64,000 nucleotides of DNA, from positions 1 through 64,000 of the forward strand of contig NZ_JAODOR010000008.1 of NCBI RefSeq assembly GCF_025398275.1. The letters run 5' to 3'. The translations under genes were made by a program, and so were the position numbers. This stretch comes from Microbacterium memoriense (GTDB lineage: Bacteria > Actinomycetota > Actinomycetes > Actinomycetales > Microbacteriaceae). The notes below the pieces were generated by a model. It saw only the letters and a program-made list of their open reading frames with translations, made no database searches and had not been told where the DNA came from. Positions 18,230 through 27,914 of this stretch are shown here, piece by piece (the first letter of the stretch is position 1; each line of letters starts with the position of its first letter).

Positions 18230-19873
18230 ATGCCCAGCGATTCGACTCCCGCCCAGTTGCCTCCCGTCCTCCGGCCCTCCCGCCCGCCGGAGCGATTCCT
18301 CGTGGAGCTCGCCGAGCGGTTCGACGGCCGCATCGAGGGTGACGGATCAGGCGTCATCCTCACCGGCCTCACCCTCGCCACCGCCGACCTCCGCGCCGGC
18401 GAGGCGTTCGTCGCGATCCAGGGCGTCAACCGTCACGGCGCCGAATTCGCGATGACCGCAGCCGAGAAGGGTGCCGTCGCGATCGTGACGGATGGCGCCG
18501 GCGCCGCCATCGCCGCCCCGGCCGGGCTGCCGATCGTCGTCGTAGCGAACCCGCGCGCGATCCTCGGCGACCTGTCGGCCTGGGTCTACGCAACGTCCGA
18601 AGACCTGCCGGTGCTCCTCGCGACGACCGGCACCAACGGCAAGACGAGTGTCTCGCATCTCCTCGAGGGCATCCTCGGCCAGCTCGATGTCGTCACCGGG
18701 TTGTCTTCCACCGCCGAACGACACATCGCCGGCGAGGTCATCGTCTCGCGCTTGACGACCCCCGAAGCGAGCGAATTCCACGCACTTCTCGCGCTCATGC
18801 GCGAGCGCGGAGTCGAGGCTGTGGCGGTCGAGGTGAGTGCACAGGCCCTCAGCCGTCACCGTGTCGACGGCATCGTCTTCGATGTCGCGGGCTTCACGAA
18901 CCTCACCCACGATCACCTCGACGACTACGCCGACATGCGCGAGTACTTCGAGGCGAAACTCCCGCTCTTCCGCCCCGATCGCGCGCGTCGCGGTGTCGTG
19001 TGCCTCGATTCGAGCTACGGAGCCGAGGTCGCCGCTCGCAGCGATGTGCCCGTCGTGACCATCATCACGCCGGACATCGCCACCGATCCCGAGACTCCCG
19101 CCGACTGGACCGTGCACATCGTCGCCGAGCGCCAGGACGGCACCGAGTTCACCCTCACAGGTCCCGCCGGGACGCTGACGACCACGGTCCCGGTGATCGG
19201 TCGGCACATGGCCGCCAATGCCGGGCTCGCAATCGTCATGTTGCTCGAGGCCGGCTACGACTGGTCGCGGCTTGTCGCGGCTCTCGGCGGTCGCCGAATC
19301 GACGCCCATCTCCCGGGACGCACACAACGGGTCTCGGGCGATGACGGTCCTGCCGTCTACGTCGATTTCGGCCACTCTCCGGATGCGTTCGAGAAGACGC
19401 TCGCCGCCGTCCGGCGCGTGACACCGGGACGCGTCGTCATGCTGTTCGGCGCCGATGGCGACCGTGACAAGACCAAACGCCACGACATGGGGCGCACGGG
19501 CGTGCTCGGCAGCGACGTCCTGATCGTCACCGACCACCACCCTCGCCACGAGGATCCGGATGAGATCCGGCGCGCCCTCATCGAAGGCGCTCGGCGCGCG
19601 CAGCCGGATGCCGAGATCTACGAGTACTCACCCCCGGAGCGCGCGATCCTCGAAGCGGTGAAGCTCGTCGGTGACGGTGATGCCGTCCTATGGGCCGGTC
19701 CCGGCCATCAGGACTACCGCGACATCCGCGGCGTCCGCACGCCCTACTCGGCGCGAGAGCTTGCGCGGCGCGCGCTGCGCGATGCGGGCTGGGCCGTCCC
19801 GGAGCCCTCGTGGCATGTTCCGTACCCGGATGAGTCGACCCCGCTTTCGGACCCCACGCGCCCGCTGTCCTGA
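18230..19873 (+). CDS. Mur ligase family protein (MurE-like)
   Basis: 547 residues, slightly longer than typical MurE. Three domains are visible: an N-terminal UMP-binding domain (about 30-120), a central ATPase with ATTGTNGKTSVSHLLEG and TNLTHDHLDDYADM, and a C-terminal domain with GADGDRDKTKRHDMG. The amino-acid recognition motif DNPRxEDP of DAP-adding MurE reads DHHPRHEDP here, and the late GKGHE motif reads GPGHQDY. It may add a diamino acid other than meso-DAP, or modify another substrate. ATG 18230 follows GAGAGGA. It stands alone, away from any dcw cluster. Confidence 0.82.
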   Translation: MPSDSTPAQLPPVLRPSRPPERFLVELAERFDGRIEGDGSGVILTGLTLATADLRAGEAFVAIQGVNRHGAEFAMTAAEKGAVAIVTDGAGAAIAAPAGLPIVVVANPRAILGDLSAWVYATSEDLPVLLATTGTNGKTSVSHLLEGILGQLDVVTGLSSTAERHIAGEVIVSRLTTPEASEFHALLALMRERGVEAVAVEVSAQALSRHRVDGIVFDVAGFTNLTHDHLDDYADMREYFEAKLPLFRPDRARRGVVCLDSSYGAEVAARSDVPVVTIITPDIATDPETPADWTVHIVAERQDGTEFTLTGPAGTLTTTVPVIGRHMAANAGLAIVMLLEAGYDWSRLVAALGGRRIDAHLPGRTQRVSGDDGPAVYVDFGHSPDAFEKTLAAVRRVTPGRVVMLFGADGDRDKTKRHDMGRTGVLGSDVLIVTDHHPRHEDPDEIRRALIEGARRAQPDAEIYEYSPPERAILEAVKLVGDGDAVLWAGPGHQDYRDIRGVRTPYSARELARRALRDAGWAVPEPSWHVPYPDESTPLSDPTRPLS

Positions 19874-19962
19874 CACCATTCCGAGAGCGGGATGCTTGTG
19901 GACTGACTACGAGAATCTTGCCGTCATCGACGTTTTCATTGTCGATTCCGTGCACCTTCCGG

Positions 19963-19987
19963 TGTGGTCGGACCACAAGGTTTAACC
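19963..19987. promoter_or_regulatory. Two palindromes upstream of pflB
   Basis: TGTGGTC-G-GACCACA (19963-19977, perfect 7-bp arms) is followed by GGTT-T-AACC (19979-19987), 55-80 bases before the pflB ATG. The 169-base gap (19874-20042) is the AT-richer stretch expected of a promoter. This is a likely regulator site for the anaerobic operon. It matches neither the FNR consensus nor the 16-bp CRP/GlxR spacing. Confidence 0.55.
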
Positions 19988-20042
19988 TGAGAGCACGACT
20001 CCCTTGAAGAGCCGATCCCACGAGGATAAGGAAGCGATCCCG

Positions 20043-22304
20043 ATGACTACTCTCACCCCCGCCGCACAAGATGTGCAGCCCGCCGCCTGGACCGGATTCA
20101 CCACCGGACCGTGGCAGGACGACATCGACGTCCGCGACTTCATCCAGCGCAACTACACGCCCTACACCGGTAGCGCGACGTTCCTGGCCGGCCCCACGGA
20201 CCGCACGACGCGTGTGTGGTCGACGCTGAGCGACATGTTCCCGGAAGAGCGCGAAAAGGGCATCTACGATGTCGACACCCACACTCCCGCGAGCATCGTT
20301 GCGCACGCGCCCGGCTACATCAGTGACGATGACAACCTCATCGTCGGTCTGCAGACCGACGCGCCGCTCAAGCGAGCGATCATGCCCAACGGCGGCTGGC
20401 GCATGGTCGAAGGCGCGCTCAACACGTATGGCTACGAGGTTGACGAGAGCCTGAAAGAGGTCTTCACGAAGTACCGCAAGACCCACAACGAGGGTGTCTT
20501 CGACGCGTACTCCCCCAACGTCCGTGCCGCGCGCAGCTCGCACATCATCACGGGTCTTCCCGACGCTTACGGCCGTGGCCGCATCATCGGCGACTACCGC
20601 CGCGTCGCGCTCTACGGCGTCGACGCGCTGATCGCCGCCAAGAAGGTCGACAAGCTCGGCCTCGACACGACGCCGTTCACGGAAGAAGTCGTGCGGATGC
20701 GCGAAGAGCACGCAGAGCAGATCCGCGCGCTCGGCGAGCTCAAGCAGATGGCTGCCTCCTACGGCGTCGACATCTCCGGCCCCGCCAAGACGGCCCGTGA
20801 AGCCGTCCAGTGGCTGTACTTCGCATATCTCGGTGCCGTCAAGGAGCAGAACGGCGCGGCGATGTCGCTCGGCCGCACCTCGACCTTCCTCGACATCTTC
20901 ATCGAGCGCGATCTCGCCGCCGGCCTCATCACCGAGTCCGAGGCCCAGGAGATCATCGACGACTTCGTCATCAAGCTCCGCATCGTCCGCTTCCTGCGTA
21001 CTCCCGAGTACGACGCCCTCTTCTCCGGCGACCCGACGTGGGTCACCGAGACGATCGGCGGTATGGGCGAAGACGGTCGTCCCCTCGTCACAAAGAACTC
21101 GTTCCGCTACCTGCAGACGCTCTACAACCTCGGCCCGGCCCCCGAGCCCAACATGACGGTGTTCTGGAGCCCCAACCTTCCGCAGGGCTTCAAGGACTTC
21201 TGCGCTCAGGTCTCGATCGACACGTCCGCCGTCCAGTACGAGTCGGATGAGATCATCCGGCCGGCGTGGGGTGATGACGCGGCGATCGCGTGCTGCGTGA
21301 GCCCGATGCGCGTCGGCAAGCAGATGCAGTTCTTCGGCGCTCGCGTCAACCTCGCCAAGACCCTCCTCTACGCCATCAACGGCGGCCGCGACGAGGTCTC
21401 GGGCAAGCAGATCTCCCCCGTTGCGGCGCCCGTCGCCGAGGGACGACTCGACTTCGATGACGTCATGGCCCGGTTCGACCTCACGATGGACTGGCTCGCG
21501 GAGACCTACGTCGAGGCGCTCAACTGCATCCACTGGTCGCACGACAAGTACGCCTACGAACGCCTCGAGATGGCGCTCCACGACAAGGACGTGCTGCGTA
21601 CGATGGCCTGCGGCATCGCCGGCCTCTCGGTCGCGACCGACTCGCTGTCGGCGATCAAGTACGCCTCGGTCACCCCGGTGTTCGACGATCGCGGTGTCGT
21701 GGTCGACTACATCACCGAGGGCGAGTATCCGACCTACGGCAACGACGATGACCGCGCCGACGACATCGCCGTTGACCTGGTCGAGCGTTTCATGGCGAAG
21801 ATCCGTCGTCACCCGATGTATCGCAACGCCATGCCGACCCAGTCGGTGCTGACGATCACGTCGAACGTCGTCTACGGCAAGGCCACCGGCAACACGCCCG
21901 ACGGCCGCCGCGCCGGAGAGCCCTTCGCTCCGGGTGCCAACCCGATGAACGGCCGCGACACCCACGGGATGCTGGCTTCGGCGCTGTCGGTCGCCAAGTT
22001 GCCGTACGACCAGTCTCAGGACGGCATCTCGCTGACCAACACGGTGGTCCCCTCTGGTCTCGGCCGGACGAAGGACGAGCAGATCGCCAACCTGGCGGGT
22101 CTTCTCGACGCCTACGTCGGTTCTCAGGGCTACCACATGAACGTCAACGTCCTCAACCGGGACACTCTCGAAGACGCCATGGAGCACCCCGAGAACTACC
22201 CGCAGCTGACGATCCGTGTGTCCGGCTACGCCGTGAACTTCGTGCGACTGACGCGCGAGCAGCAGCTCGATGTCCTGTCGCGCACATTCCACGGCGCGAT
22301 CTGA
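20043..22304 (+). CDS. pflB: Formate C-acetyltransferase (pyruvate formate-lyase)
   Basis: 753 residues, normal for PflB. It converts pyruvate and CoA to acetyl-CoA and formate using a glycyl radical. The adjacent catalytic cysteines are C417 and C418 ([10 protein letters not shown]), matching E. coli 418/419, and the radical glycine is G728 in [12 protein letters not shown] 20043 is preceded by GAGGATAAGGAAG. The activating enzyme gene follows after 30 bases. It implies fermentative or low-oxygen metabolism. No formate transporter or formate dehydrogenase gene is adjacent. Confidence 0.97.
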   Translation: MTTLTPAAQDVQPAAWTGFTTGPWQDDIDVRDFIQRNYTPYTGSATFLAGPTDRTTRVWSTLSDMFPEEREKGIYDVDTHTPASIVAHAPGYISDDDNLIVGLQTDAPLKRAIMPNGGWRMVEGALNTYGYEVDESLKEVFTKYRKTHNEGVFDAYSPNVRAARSSHIITGLPDAYGRGRIIGDYRRVALYGVDALIAAKKVDKLGLDTTPFTEEVVRMREEHAEQIRALGELKQMAASYGVDISGPAKTAREAVQWLYFAYLGAVKEQNGAAMSLGRTSTFLDIFIERDLAAGLITESEAQEIIDDFVIKLRIVRFLRTPEYDALFSGDPTWVTETIGGMGEDGRPLVTKNSFRYLQTLYNLGPAPEPNMTVFWSPNLPQGFKDFCAQVSIDTSAVQYESDEIIRPAWGDDAAIACCVSPMRVGKQMQFFGARVNLAKTLLYAINGGRDEVSGKQISPVAAPVAEGRLDFDDVMARFDLTMDWLAETYVEALNCIHWSHDKYAYERLEMALHDKDVLRTMACGIAGLSVATDSLSAIKYASVTPVFDDRGVVVDYITEGEYPTYGNDDDRADDIAVDLVERFMAKIRRHPMYRNAMPTQSVLTITSNVVYGKATGNTPDGRRAGEPFAPGANPMNGRDTHGMLASALSVAKLPYDQSQDGISLTNTVVPSGLGRTKDEQIANLAGLLDAYVGSQGYHMNVNVLNRDTLEDAMEHPENYPQLTIRVSGYAVNFVRLTREQQLDVLSRTFHGAI

Positions 22305-22334
22305 CGCGCGGGATCAACAGAGAGAGTCGATGAC

Positions 22335-23267
22335 ATGGCTGCGACGATCCTGCGTCGCCCCGAGTGTGACGTCGCGGTGAAGAGCGACGTCCCCGCCGAC
22401 GCGGTGCGCCTGGAGGTCCCCCTCCAGGCGCCCGCGCTGCGGCGCGCGGGCGCCGGTCTCGATGGGCTCACCACCTCGGACGCTTCACACCACGACCGCC
22501 TCACGGCGATGCGCGAAGGACGCCTCGGATCGGTCCATTCGTGGGAGCTGGTGACCGCGGTCGATGGTCCCGGGACCCGCCTGACGACGTTCCTCAGCGG
22601 TTGCCCGCTTCAGTGCCTGTACTGCCACAACCCCGACACGATGGCCATGAAGAACGGGCGGAGCGTCACCAGCGACGAGCTGCTGACCCGCATCCGCCGC
22701 TATCTCGCGGTCTTCCGCGCGACCGGCGGCGGCATCACGCTCTCCGGCGGCGAGGTGCTCATGCAGCCCGCGTTCGCCGCGCGCATCCTTCGCGGAGCGA
22801 AAGAACTCGGCGTGCACACGGCGTTGGACACGTCGGGCTATCTCGGCGCTGCGGCGACGGATGCGATGCTCGACGACGTCGATCTCGTGCTCCTCGATGT
22901 CAAGAGCGGCAACCCCGACACGTATCGGAAAGTCACCGGGCGTGAACTCGAACCCACGCTGCAGTTCGGACGCCGACTCGCCAAGCGCGCGGACGGACCC
23001 GAGGTCTGGATCCGTTTCGTGCTGGTGCCGGGCCTCACCGACGACGTCGACAACGTGGAGAAGGTCGCGGAGTACGCAGCCTCGCTCGCCCTCATCCGGC
23101 CCGGCATGGTGACACGGGTCGAGGTCCTGCCGTTCCACCAGATGGGTCGTGACAAGTGGGATGCGTTGGGCCGTCGCTATGAGCTCGACGGAACGCCGGC
23201 GCCCGCACCCGAGCTGACCGAGCGCGTGCGGGCACAATTCCGCGCGCACGGCCTGCCGACGTACTGA
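22335..23267 (+). CDS. pflA: Pyruvate formate-lyase 1-activating protein (radical SAM)
   Basis: 310 residues. The radical-SAM motif CxxxCxxC is in SGCPLQCLYCHNPD (about residue 92), with ITLSGGEVLMQ as the SAM-contacting GGE motif and RFVLVPGLTDD further on. It installs the glycyl radical on PflB. The first 65 residues, before the usual E. coli start, form an extra tail without recognisable features; internal starts could shorten it. The ATG at 22335 is taken because it follows pflB closely. AGAGAG precedes it. Confidence 0.95.
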   Translation: MAATILRRPECDVAVKSDVPADAVRLEVPLQAPALRRAGAGLDGLTTSDASHHDRLTAMREGRLGSVHSWELVTAVDGPGTRLTTFLSGCPLQCLYCHNPDTMAMKNGRSVTSDELLTRIRRYLAVFRATGGGITLSGGEVLMQPAFAARILRGAKELGVHTALDTSGYLGAAATDAMLDDVDLVLLDVKSGNPDTYRKVTGRELEPTLQFGRRLAKRADGPEVWIRFVLVPGLTDDVDNVEKVAEYAASLALIRPGMVTRVEVLPFHQMGRDKWDALGRRYELDGTPAPAPELTERVRAQFRAHGLPTY

Positions 23268-23297
23268 TCGCGGTTCCCCCGACACCGATCAGTCGCA

Positions 23298-23352
23298 CGA
23301 CGACGTGCAGCGATCGGCCTGCCGCCCCCCGGCGGGCCGATCCGCGTCGTCG
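23298..23352. terminator. Long two-stem hairpin between convergent pflA and dxr
   Basis: CGACGACG (23298-23305) pairs with CGTCGTCG (23345-23352). Inside, GATCGGCC (23312-23319) pairs with GGCCGATC (23335-23342), and GCCG/CGGC caps the loop. The near-symmetric structure sits midway between the ends of two convergent genes, so it probably terminates both. Confidence 0.65.
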
Positions 23353-23370
23353 ACACTCGGGTCCGCGGCC

Positions 23371-24453
23371 TCAGGCGCGCGCGATGCGCGCGTCGGCCGC
23401 GCGGCGCGCCCAGCTCTCCGCATCGACGAGCGCCTCTCGAGACAGCACCGCGGGCGCGTCGTGGGCGTCCACGGTCGCGGAGACCGTGTCGACGATGCCG
23501 GTGAAGCTCAATCGTCCCTCGTGGAAGGCATCGACGGCTTGCTCGTTCGCCGCGTTGAAGACTGCCGGGTAGGTGCTGCCGGCGCGACCGACCTGACCCG
23601 CCAGTGCAACCGCGGGGAACGCCGTCTCGTCGAGCGGCTCGAACGTCCACGTCTGCGCACGGGTCCAGTCCAGCGGCACGCCGACCCCCCCCACCCGATG
23701 CGGCCAGTCCAGTCCGAGCGAGATCGGTAGCCGCATATCCGGCGGTGAGGCCTGGGCGATGGTCGAACCGTCGACGAACTCGACCATCGAGTGGACGATC
23801 GACTGCGGGTGCACGACGACGTCGATCGCGTCGTAGTCCACGCCGAACAGCAGGTGGGCCTCGATCACTTCGAGACCCTTGTTCACGAGCGTCGCGGAGT
23901 TCGTCGTGACGACCCGACCCATGTCCCACGTGGGATGAGCGAGCGCTTCCGCAGGTGTGACAGCCGACAGCTCGTCGCGCGTACTCCCCCGGAAGGGCCC
24001 CCCGGATGCCGTCAGCACGAGCCGGCGCACCTCCGCAGGTGCGCCGGCGCGTAGCGCCTGCGCGATCGCCGAGTGCTCCGAATCGACGGGCACGATCTGC
24101 CCCGGTGCGGCGAGCCGACTGACCAGCTCCCCGCCGACGATGAGCGACTCCTTGTTCGCCAGGGCGAGCGTGCGTCCGCACTCGAGTGCCGCGAGCGTCG
24201 GGCCGAGTCCGACGGAGCCGGTGATGCCGTTGAGGACGACGTCGGCATCCACATCGCGCACGAGCTGTTCGGCCTCATCGGCGCCGACAGCCGTGTGCAC
24301 GACACCGAACTCGGCGGCCTGGGCAGCCAGGGTTTCCGTGTCGTGACCGACGGCGAGACCCACGACCTCGAACCGCTCACGCCGCGAGCGGATGACGTCG
24401 AGGGCTTGCGTGCCGATCGAGCCGGTCGAACCGAGGATCAGGATGCGGCGCAT
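23371..24453 (-). CDS. dxr: 1-deoxy-D-xylulose 5-phosphate reductoisomerase
   Basis: 360 residues. NADPH-binding [14 protein letters not shown] opens the protein; [26 protein letters not shown] and [10 protein letters not shown] are catalytic-domain motifs, and a C-terminal helical domain completes the family layout. It makes 2-C-methyl-D-erythritol 4-phosphate, the first committed MEP step; ispG is at 12190-13341. Start is ATG 24453, 22 bases from the FKBP gene end, same strand. Confidence 0.96.
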   Translation of the reverse strand: MRRILILGSTGSIGTQALDVIRSRRERFEVVGLAVGHDTETLAAQAAEFGVVHTAVGADEAEQLVRDVDADVVLNGITGSVGLGPTLAALECGRTLALANKESLIVGGELVSRLAAPGQIVPVDSEHSAIAQALRAGAPAEVRRLVLTASGGPFRGSTRDELSAVTPAEALAHPTWDMGRVVTTNSATLVNKGLEVIEAHLLFGVDYDAIDVVVHPQSIVHSMVEFVDGSTIAQASPPDMRLPISLGLDWPHRVGGVGVPLDWTRAQTWTFEPLDETAFPAVALAGQVGRAGSTYPAVFNAANEQAVDAFHEGRLSFTGIVDTVSATVDAHDAPAVLSREALVDAESWARRAADARIARA

Positions 24454-24475
24454 GCCGTCAGCCTACCCAGGAGCT

Positions 24476-25459
24476 CTACTGAGCTGCGGCGGGAGCCGGC
24501 GTCGCGGTACCGAGGATGTCCACCACGAAGACGAGCGTGTCACCCTTCAGATCCGTGGTGTTGATCTCACCCTCGCCGTAGCCGTCGGCAGGAGTCATAC
24601 TGACCAACACCTGCGAGCCGACCGTCTGACCCTCCAACGCCTGGCGGAAGCCGTCCACGACCTGGGTCGTGCCGAGCGGGATGGGCACGCCGCCCTTGGA
24701 CCACGTCGAGTCGAATTCTTCACCGTTCGACCACCGCACACCCCGGTACTGCAGCAACACCTGGTCGCCCGGCGCGACGGTCGCGCCGTCGCCCTTCTTG
24801 AGGTCGACGACCGTCGTCTGGGCGAGCGGTTCGGCATCCGGGATCGTGATCGTAGGCGCCCCGGACTCATCGAGAGTGACCGTCGGCAGGCCCGCGACGG
24901 GATCCTGCGCCTCACCCCAGGCGGCCGTGGGCGTGACACCGAGCACATCGATGACGTAGAGGAGCGAGGGGTTGGCCTCATCGGAGGTGGCCGCCGCGAG
25001 CGCCAATCGGGAGCCCACCGTGGCGCACCCGAAGATCTGTCCGCCGCTTTCCGGCGAGACCTGCTCGGGGAGAACCTCCCCCGCCGTGTAGCCGGTCTGT
25101 GACAGCACGTCGCCGGTCACCCCGTCCACGATCGTGGCGGCATAGTTCACGAAGTCGCCTGCAACGAGCGGCTCACCGTCTCCTTCGACCATGACCGTGC
25201 GCTCGATCGTCAGGCCGTCGATGTCGATCGGCTTCGCGAAGTCCAACGTCGGCACGGACCCGATATCGCCGGACGCGGAAATGCCGTCCGAGATGTCTCC
25301 ACTCGGCGCCGCGGCAGAACACAGATCGCCGGCAACCCCTCCGGTGGCGCTCGGCGTGGCCGAGTCCTCACCTCCGCCGGCGCAACCGGCGAGCAGAACA
25401 GCCGCAACGGCGGCGACGGACAGGGCGGCGAACGGGCGCAGACGCACGAGAAACCTCAC
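24476..25459 (-). CDS. FKBP-type peptidyl-prolyl isomerase, lipoprotein
   Basis: 327 residues. Signal peptide with lipobox LLAGC (Cys about 26) means attachment to the outer face of the membrane. The C-terminal FKBP domain (about 215-318) has GDQVLLQYRGVRWSNGEEFDSTW, PLGTTQVVDGF and PADGYGEG. The middle (about 90-180) looks like a second, degenerate FKBP fold (GDFVNYAATIVDGVTGDVL, FGCATVGSRLALA). It probably helps fold secreted proteins. GTG 25459 is the likely start; GTG 25447 is possible. It may share transcription with dxr. Confidence 0.9.
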   Translation of the reverse strand: MRFLVRLRPFAALSVAAVAAVLLAGCAGGGEDSATPSATGGVAGDLCSAAAPSGDISDGISASGDIGSVPTLDFAKPIDIDGLTIERTVMVEGDGEPLVAGDFVNYAATIVDGVTGDVLSQTGYTAGEVLPEQVSPESGGQIFGCATVGSRLALAAATSDEANPSLLYVIDVLGVTPTAAWGEAQDPVAGLPTVTLDESGAPTITIPDAEPLAQTTVVDLKKGDGATVAPGDQVLLQYRGVRWSNGEEFDSTWSKGGVPIPLGTTQVVDGFRQALEGQTVGSQVLVSMTPADGYGEGEINTTDLKGDTLVFVVDILGTATPAPAAAQ

Positions 25460-25563
25460 GGGTGGATTGACGGGGGTGCTTTTCCATCCTGTCGTAGTTT
25501 CTTCTGTCGGGGCTGTGAGGCTCCCATACCGGGCGCGGCATGAATCGGGAGTAACCTCTTGTA

Positions 25564-26343
25564 GTGACTGAAGAGCAGGAGACTCCGCCCGACGAGGCCG
25601 CGCCCGCTCCCGAACGCGTATCCGGTGTCGGAGCGACCTACTACGTCATCCGCTGGTTGCTCGCCCCGCTGGCCCGGATGATCTACCGCCCCCGCATCGA
25701 GGGACGGCGCAACGTCCCCCGCACGGGCCCGGTGATTCTCGCGAGCAACCACCTGTCGTTCATCGACTCCTTCCTCATCCCGGCGTTCGCGCCCCGCCCC
25801 GTGTACTTCCTGGCCAAATCGACCTATTTCGAGGGCTCGGGACTGTCCGGGTGGTTCAGCCGGAACTTCTTCACCGCGATCGGCGCGACTCCCGTCGAAC
25901 GCGGCGCCGGCCAGGCAGCCCTCGAAGCCCTCGACCAGCAGCGCCGCATCCTGGCGTCGGGACGCGCGATCGCCCTCTATCCGGAAGGGACGCGGTCCCT
26001 CGACGGGCGCCTGTACAAGGGGCGCACCGGCGTGGCGTTCCTCGCTCTGGAGACCGGCGCGCAGGTCGTCCCCGTGGGTCTCGTGGGAACGAACGAGGCC
26101 ATGCCCGTCGGCGCGAAGTGGCCGCGAATGTCCCCCCGCGTCACGGTCCGCTACGGCGAGCCCATCGACCTCTCCGCGCACGGCCCGGCGACATCCGGTC
26201 GCGCGCGCCGGCTCGCGACCGACGAGATCATGGCGGCGATCCACGCCCTGTCAGGCCAAGAACTCGCGGACGCCTACAACGAGGCCCCCGCGGCCAATCC
26301 GGTCCAGCGACTCAAGCAGGTGCTTCCGCACGAGCGGCGGTGA
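25564..26343 (+). CDS. 1-acyl-sn-glycerol-3-phosphate acyltransferase family protein
   Basis: 259 residues of the PlsC family. NHLSFIDSFL is the NHxxxxD catalytic motif (about residue 60), and YPEGTRSLDGRLYKG is the substrate-phosphate motif. It transfers an acyl chain to a glycerophosphate-type lipid at the inner membrane. GTG 25564 is divergent from the FKBP gene. The last 32 bases overlap the end of the convergent OsmC gene. Confidence 0.9.
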   Translation: MTEEQETPPDEAAPAPERVSGVGATYYVIRWLLAPLARMIYRPRIEGRRNVPRTGPVILASNHLSFIDSFLIPAFAPRPVYFLAKSTYFEGSGLSGWFSRNFFTAIGATPVERGAGQAALEALDQQRRILASGRAIALYPEGTRSLDGRLYKGRTGVAFLALETGAQVVPVGLVGTNEAMPVGAKWPRMSPRVTVRYGEPIDLSAHGPATSGRARRLATDEIMAAIHALSGQELADAYNEAPAANPVQRLKQVLPHERR

Positions 26344-26800
26344 CCGTCGCCTCGTGGCGCACGGGGAAGTTCACACTGTTGGCGATGAAGCACTGCGCAT
26401 GCGCCTGCACGTGCGCCGCGTGCGCCGCCTCGATCATGGATGCTTCGGCCACCACGACGGTGGGCTGCAACAGCACGTCGGTGAAGGCGCCCCCGCCTCG
26501 CCCGTCTTCGACCATCGTTCCGGTCGCGGCATCCTCGTAGGACACGACGACCACGCCGGCCTGCACGCAGGCATAGAGGTAGGAGAGCAGGTGGCACTCG
26601 CTGAGGGCCGCCAGGAGCAGATCCTCGGGGTTCCACTTGGCGGCGTCGCCGCGGAACGGACGGTCGGCGGAGGCGGCGAGAGGCGGCTTTCCCTCGATCT
26701 CGACAGTCACCGAACGGTCGTAGTCCCGATACCCGCTCGTCCCCGTGCCCCGGTTGCCGTCCCAGCGGCTGCGCAGGCGATAGTTGTGCTGCCCGATCAT
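26312..26800 (-). CDS. OsmC family protein
   Basis: 162 residues with the OsmC/Ohr fold. The two redox cysteines are visible, in LLLAALSECHLLSYL and in HAQCFIANSVNFPV, and NPEDLLLAALSECH is a family hallmark. Members reduce organic hydroperoxides; the precise substrate is not clear from sequence. ATG 26800 lies 70 bases from the divergent asparaginase gene. The 3' end overlaps the acyltransferase gene tail by 32 bases. Confidence 0.88.
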   Translation of the reverse strand: MIGQHNYRLRSRWDGNRGTGTSGYRDYDRSVTVEIEGKPPLAASADRPFRGDAAKWNPEDLLLAALSECHLLSYLYACVQAGVVVVSYEDAATGTMVEDGRGGGAFTDVLLQPTVVVAEASMIEAAHAAHVQAHAQCFIANSVNFPVRHEATVTAARAEAPA

Positions 26801-26869
26801 GCGGCCAGTCTGCCACGCCGCACACAGGCTCTCTCCGGCAGGGCCGAACCCGGGCGGTAGGCTGGCGCG

Positions 26870-27868
26870 GTGGCAGTCGTGAGCGGAACCGTGAGTGTGG
26901 CGTCGTCGGTGGAGCTTGCCGTGGTCGAGCGCAACGGATTCGTCGAATCGCGCCATGCGGGGGCCGCCATCGTCTTCGGCCCGGACGGCGTGCCCGTCCT
27001 CACGCTCGGCGACGTCGAGACACCGGTGTTGCCCCGGTCGAGCCTCAAGCCGCTGCAAGCCCTGGCGTGCGCCTCCGCGGGTGCGGGTCTGGACGGCGAG
27101 CGCCTCGCCCTGTCGACCGCGAGCCACTCGGGAACCGATCGTCACGTGGCCGTCGTCCGCAGCATCCTCGAGACAGCCGGTCTCGGCGAAGACGATCTGC
27201 AGTGCCCGGCCGCCTGGCCCACCGACCGCGGGACGCGTGACGAACTCGTGCGCGAACTCAGCCAACCGTCCCGCATCCGCATGAACTGCTCCGGCAAGCA
27301 TGCCGCCATGCTCCTCACGTGCGTCGCGAACGGCTGGGACACCGCGACTTATCTTGCGCCCACCCATCCGCTCCAGGCCCACATCCGCGAAGTGATCGAA
27401 CGCCTCACCGGGTCGCGGATCACGACCACGGCGATCGACGGATGCGGCGCTCCCGTCCACGCGATGAGCCTGTCCGCACTCGGACGCGCCATCCACCGCA
27501 TCGGCACCTCGTCGGAACGCTCACCGTTCGCGCTGCACCGCACTGCCGGGACACTCGTACGCGCCGTCCGCGACCACCCGTGGGCGATCGACGGCCCGGG
27601 CGGGCAGGACACGATCATGATCGAACGCCTCGGTGTCTTCGCGAAGGGCGGCGCCGAGGGCGTCCAGGTCATGGTGGCCCCGAACGGCACCACCGTGGCC
27701 CTCAAACTGCTCGACGGCGGTGACCGTGCGAAGGCGGCGATCGCCCTCGCGCTCCTCGCCCGCGTCGGCGCCGTGCCGGCTGCCGAGATCGCCGCCACCA
27801 TGGCAGAGCTTCCGCTGACCGTTTCGGGCGGCGGACAGGGCGTCGGGTCCATCCGGCCGACGGTGTAG
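26870..27868 (+). CDS. Asparaginase (asparaginase II family, Pfam Asparaginase_II type)
   Basis: 332 residues of the family typified by Rhizobium AnsA, unrelated to the E. coli enzymes. Signatures include SSLKPLQALACASAG, ASHSGTDRHV, MNCSGKHAAMLLTC and IDGCGAPVHAMSL. It probably hydrolyses L-asparagine to aspartate in the cytoplasm. GTG 26870 is the start. It is followed by alanine dehydrogenase after 46 bases, so both may serve amino-acid nitrogen use. Confidence 0.88.
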   Translation: MAVVSGTVSVASSVELAVVERNGFVESRHAGAAIVFGPDGVPVLTLGDVETPVLPRSSLKPLQALACASAGAGLDGERLALSTASHSGTDRHVAVVRSILETAGLGEDDLQCPAAWPTDRGTRDELVRELSQPSRIRMNCSGKHAAMLLTCVANGWDTATYLAPTHPLQAHIREVIERLTGSRITTTAIDGCGAPVHAMSLSALGRAIHRIGTSSERSPFALHRTAGTLVRAVRDHPWAIDGPGGQDTIMIERLGVFAKGGAEGVQVMVAPNGTTVALKLLDGGDRAKAAIALALLARVGAVPAAEIAATMAELPLTVSGGGQGVGSIRPTV

Positions 27869-27914
27869 CCGCGTCGCCCTCCCAGAAGGAGGCAGGGGCG
27901 CAGAAAGGGTAGTC

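Noticed and set aside
19963..19977. FNR or CRP/GlxR binding site before pflB
   Set aside because: FNR needs TTGAT-n4-ATCAA, and CRP/GlxR needs TGTGA-n6-TCACA over 16 bases. The palindrome here is 15 bases with a GGTC core, so it is reported as unassigned.
25460..25563. Sigma-70 type promoter TTGACG at 25467 for the acyltransferase gene
   Set aside because: No acceptable -10 box lies at 16-19 bases, so I do not list it as a feature.
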